From Alistipes sp. UBA943 (GTDB lineage Bacteria > Bacteroidota > Bacteroidia > Bacteroidales > Rikenellaceae), in assembly GCA_002293345.1 (NCBI GenBank), contig DBDB01000014.1:1433-9346 (forward strand): DNA of 7,914 nt, read 5' to 3'. Positions 6,523 through 7,914 of the stretch are shown here, piece after piece (positions within the stretch are counted from its first letter, which is position 1; each line of letters opens with the position of its first letter). Under the pieces are notes generated by a model. The model saw nothing but the letters and a program-made list of their open reading frames with translations, ran no database searches and was not told the DNA's origin. Position numbers and translations under genes: made by a program.

Positions 6523-7536
6523 ATGAAAAAATTTCTTGTTACCGTGTTTTTTATTTCTGTCGCCCTCGCTGTCTGTGCGAAGGAGGTACACATAGACGCA
6601 TCGTCGACGCGCGAAGCGCCGCGAACCCTGTTCGAGATCACGGACGGAGTGGCGTTGGAGTTTTCAGATTCGGGTTCCGACACCTGGACGGCTCCATTCA
6701 CTGTGCCGTTCGGGTGGGCGAATCGACAGGTGATGGTACGTATCGGAGATGCCGAGTGGAACATCACACGCAGTGTCGAGGAGGGAGCCAACGATCTGAT
6801 TGTCCATGCCGACGCGATGCCGCAAGATGCAACCATCTTCTCACCCCCCACGATCCGCATCCGTGACGTCTACACCACAACCACCCGCATCGCCGACCAC
6901 TATCAGACCCAGATCGGTGTGGTCGTGAAGACCGACGCTCTGAATCCCAAACAGTGCCGCATCCTGCTCGATCTGGTACGTCCGGATGGTTCCGTGGCGT
7001 TCTATGACAAACGCGACATCGAACTCTCGATGCGTGGCGAAGACACCTTGCGATTCATCACCAATATTCCCGATTCGATGCTGTGGCGTCCCGGGAAACC
7101 TATCTTATTCACATTGCGGCTGAACAACCGCATCGAGGGACGCATCGCCGAAACCGTTGAGACTCCCGTGGGGTTCCGTACCGTCGAGATGCGTCACAAA
7201 AATCTCTATGTCAATGGCGAACCGTTCTCCGGCCTCTCGGAACTCCCTTCGGAGTACGTCATGCCCATCCCGATCGACACCTCGGCTGAAGGCCCGTCGC
7301 GTGAACGGGGCGGCAACTCGTCCAACGACCCAACGCAACTCGCAAAGTTCCTCACACCCGTTCGCCGTACCTATTACACGACGCAACTCGATCCTTCAGT
7401 GCTGGTCTATTCGCTCACCGAGGCGGACTCCGCCAACGGAATCAATCTCTATGAGAGTTACCTGCTGCTGAAATCGTTGTCCGGCGAACGTCCCGTCATC
7501 TACCCGTGGGCCGGAGGAGAGTGGAATACGGATTGA
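6523..7536 (+). CDS. Secreted, shortened GH2 (beta-galactosidase)-like protein, probably non-catalytic or truncated
   Basis: The 337-residue product has a signal peptide (MKKFLVTVFFISVALAVCA, cleavage probably after residue 19; the VC pair is a poor lipobox). Glycoside hydrolase family 2 traces follow in normal order. These are an abbreviated jelly-roll domain (about 55-115, VPFGWANRQVMVRI to IRIRDVYTTTT), an Ig-like domain (about 125-220) ending in LWRPGKPILFTLRL and VGFRTVEM, the YVNGEPF transition (229-235), and a late barrel part LDPSVLVYSL (289-298) to GGEWNTD. Between 235 and 289 the usual barrel stretch with the DEANIETHG-type motif is missing. The SLGNE acid/base motif is altered to SLTEA (297-301), so Glu300 may or may not correspond to it. 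The frame stops before the region that holds the nucleophile. Hydrolysis is therefore unlikely. A FISUMP-type fragment follows at once in another frame. It could be a decaying gene, a rearranged 3' end, or a remodelled GH2-derived binding protein. Confidence 0.7.
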   Translation: MKKFLVTVFFISVALAVCAKEVHIDASSTREAPRTLFEITDGVALEFSDSGSDTWTAPFTVPFGWANRQVMVRIGDAEWNITRSVEEGANDLIVHADAMPQDATIFSPPTIRIRDVYTTTTRIADHYQTQIGVVVKTDALNPKQCRILLDLVRPDGSVAFYDKRDIELSMRGEDTLRFITNIPDSMLWRPGKPILFTLRLNNRIEGRIAETVETPVGFRTVEMRHKNLYVNGEPFSGLSELPSEYVMPIPIDTSAEGPSRERGGNSSNDPTQLAKFLTPVRRTYYTTQLDPSVLVYSLTEADSANGINLYESYLLLKSLSGERPVIYPWAGGEWNTD

Positions 7537-7765
7537 GGGAGAGACAAAGAATCTCCCCGCGGCGGGGCACCGTGATGGTTATACTCCCAATGGTCGGCTG
7601 GGCCTTCAGACTACCGCGGCACTCTATTGGACTTCTCGGGTTACCTCCGCAACGTTTGCCTACAGGTTTGATTTTCGTGCAGACTATATGTATCCCGAGC
7701 CCGCACATCCAGACACTTCCAATCCTATCACCAACGCTTACACCCTCCGTTGTATAAAGATCTAA
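7535..7765 (+). pseudogene. C-terminal fragment of a FISUMP-type (Fib_succ_major) surface protein
   Basis: In the frame +1 relative to the GH2-like gene, the sequence stays open to a TAA at 7763-7765 and encodes a 76-residue tail: NLPAAGHRDG near its start, LGLQTTAALYWTSRVTS in the middle and AYTLRCIKI at the end. The pattern PAAGxRD...G..YW(S/T)S...AY.F.F...R(C/P)(I/V)(K/R) is the C-terminal signature of the Fibrobacter succinogenes major paralogous domain (PF09603), found in many Bacteroidota surface lipoproteins. No start codon, signal sequence or N-terminal part precedes it, and the frame closes upstream at 7469-7471. It is therefore a gene fragment joined to the truncated GH2-like gene near 7535. 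The last residues are encoded by bases also present at the window start. Family assignment is by memory of the motif, not by a search. Confidence 0.65.
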
Positions 7766-7778
7766 TGTAGGGCGGGAA
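7756..7778 (+). repeat. 23-bp exact direct repeat, right copy
   Basis: Identical to bases 1-23. It spans the last three codons, stop and 13 downstream bases of the FISUMP-type fragment; identity ends exactly at 7779. Conservation beyond the stop codon indicates copying of a 3' end at DNA level rather than protein-level constraint alone. Confidence 0.85.
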
Positions 7779-7833
7779 GCAGCGTCAAACCCACGGCACG
7801 GAAAGCCTGAAATCGGAAGGAGTTGATATTTAT

Positions 7834-7864
7834 TTTGACGAATGATAATTTTGTATTAAATTTG
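7834..7864 (+). promoter_or_regulatory. Bacteroides-type promoter of tRNA-Lys
   Basis: TTTG at 7834-7837 and TAAATTTG at 7857-7864 are separated by 19 bases, an exact match to the Bacteroidetes primary sigma consensus (TTTG, 19-21 bases, TAnnTTTG). Transcription would begin a few bases after 7864, just ahead of the tRNA at 7876. The surrounding stretch 7779-7875 is AT-rich in its second half and holds no other gene that I can see. Confidence 0.85.
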
Positions 7865-7875
7865 CTATCCGAAAT

Positions 7876-7914
7876 GCCTCTTTAGCTCAGTTGGTAGAGC
7901 ACGACACTCTTAAT
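7876..7914 (+). tRNA. tRNA-Lys (anticodon CUU), 3' part cut by window end
   Basis: Acceptor 5' strand GCCTCTT (7876-7882), the TA at positions 8-9, a D arm GCTC-AGTTGGTA-GAGC (7885-7900), and an anticodon arm with 5' stem CGACA (7902-7906) and loop CTCTTAA (7907-7913) are visible. U33 at 7908 places the anticodon at 7909-7911 as CUU, which reads the lysine codon AAG. The 3' half of the anticodon stem, T arm and acceptor 3' strand lie beyond the window. Confidence 0.93.

Noticed and set aside
6501..6860. A 120-codon N-terminal extension of the HsdR-N-like frame
   Set aside because: It lies antisense to the GH2-like gene and shows no family features; the family's first conserved helix begins just after the ATG at 6500.
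7555..7567. GC-rich palindrome CCCCGCGGCGGGG as a terminator for the GH2-like gene
   Set aside because: The loop would be too small for the full stem, no T run follows, and the bases encode the Leu-Pro-Ala-Ala-Gly part of the FISUMP-type tail.
7496..7757. Two further open frames over the FISUMP-type fragment (7506-7757 plus, 7496-7708 minus)
   Set aside because: Neither resembles a known protein, while the third frame gives a clear FISUMP-like pattern up to the repeated 3' end.

Overview
The window reads as chromosomal DNA from a member of the Bacteroidota, most likely the order Bacteroidales and fairly GC-rich for that group. The support is an exact Bacteroides-type promoter (TTTG, 19 bases, TAnnTTTG) in front of the tRNA at the right end, gene starts without clear Shine-Dalgarno sequences, and gene families typical of the phylum: an RhlE-like helicase with a basic Gly/Arg tail, a stand-alone HsdR-N-like protein, a LytS/LytTR pair and a FISUMP-type tail. 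The species cannot be named from sequence alone.

Layout. The left block is on the minus strand and reads yitT-like membrane protein -> miaB -> (134-base structured gap) -> DEAD-box RNA helicase. The yitT and miaB coding regions overlap. A 54-base gap separates yitT from the divergent plus-strand block plsY -> LytS-type sensor kinase -> LytTR response regulator. That block is very tight: 3 bases between plsY and the kinase, and an ATGA overlap between kinase and regulator. The regulator runs 55 bases into the 3' end of a convergent minus-strand gene for a small PD-(D/E)XK protein (HsdR N-terminal type). Only 22 bases beyond the start of that gene, a divergent plus-strand gene encodes a secreted, strongly shortened relative of glycoside hydrolase family 2 (GH2).

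The right end is the odd part. The GH2-like frame stops just after a motif that in true beta-galactosidases lies inside the catalytic barrel. Immediately after it, in another frame and without a start codon, comes the last ~76 codons of a FISUMP-type surface protein. The last codons of this fragment plus 13 bases beyond its stop (7756-7778) are repeated exactly as the first 23 bases of the window. This suggests that a second FISUMP-type gene ends at position 10, so paralogous 3' ends bracket the whole window. A tRNA-Lys(CUU) with a consensus promoter begins at 7876 and is cut by the window end.

How the genes relate. The left and centre are housekeeping functions: tRNA modification (MiaB), RNA remodelling (helicase), phospholipid synthesis (PlsY) and a two-component system probably co-transcribed with plsY. 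I see no clear defence island, CRISPR array or complete mobile element. The signals most worth checking are the GH2/FISUMP junction with its flanking repeat, the structured leader of the helicase, an in-frame 12-base tandem duplication at the kinase 3' end, and the convergent coding overlap.
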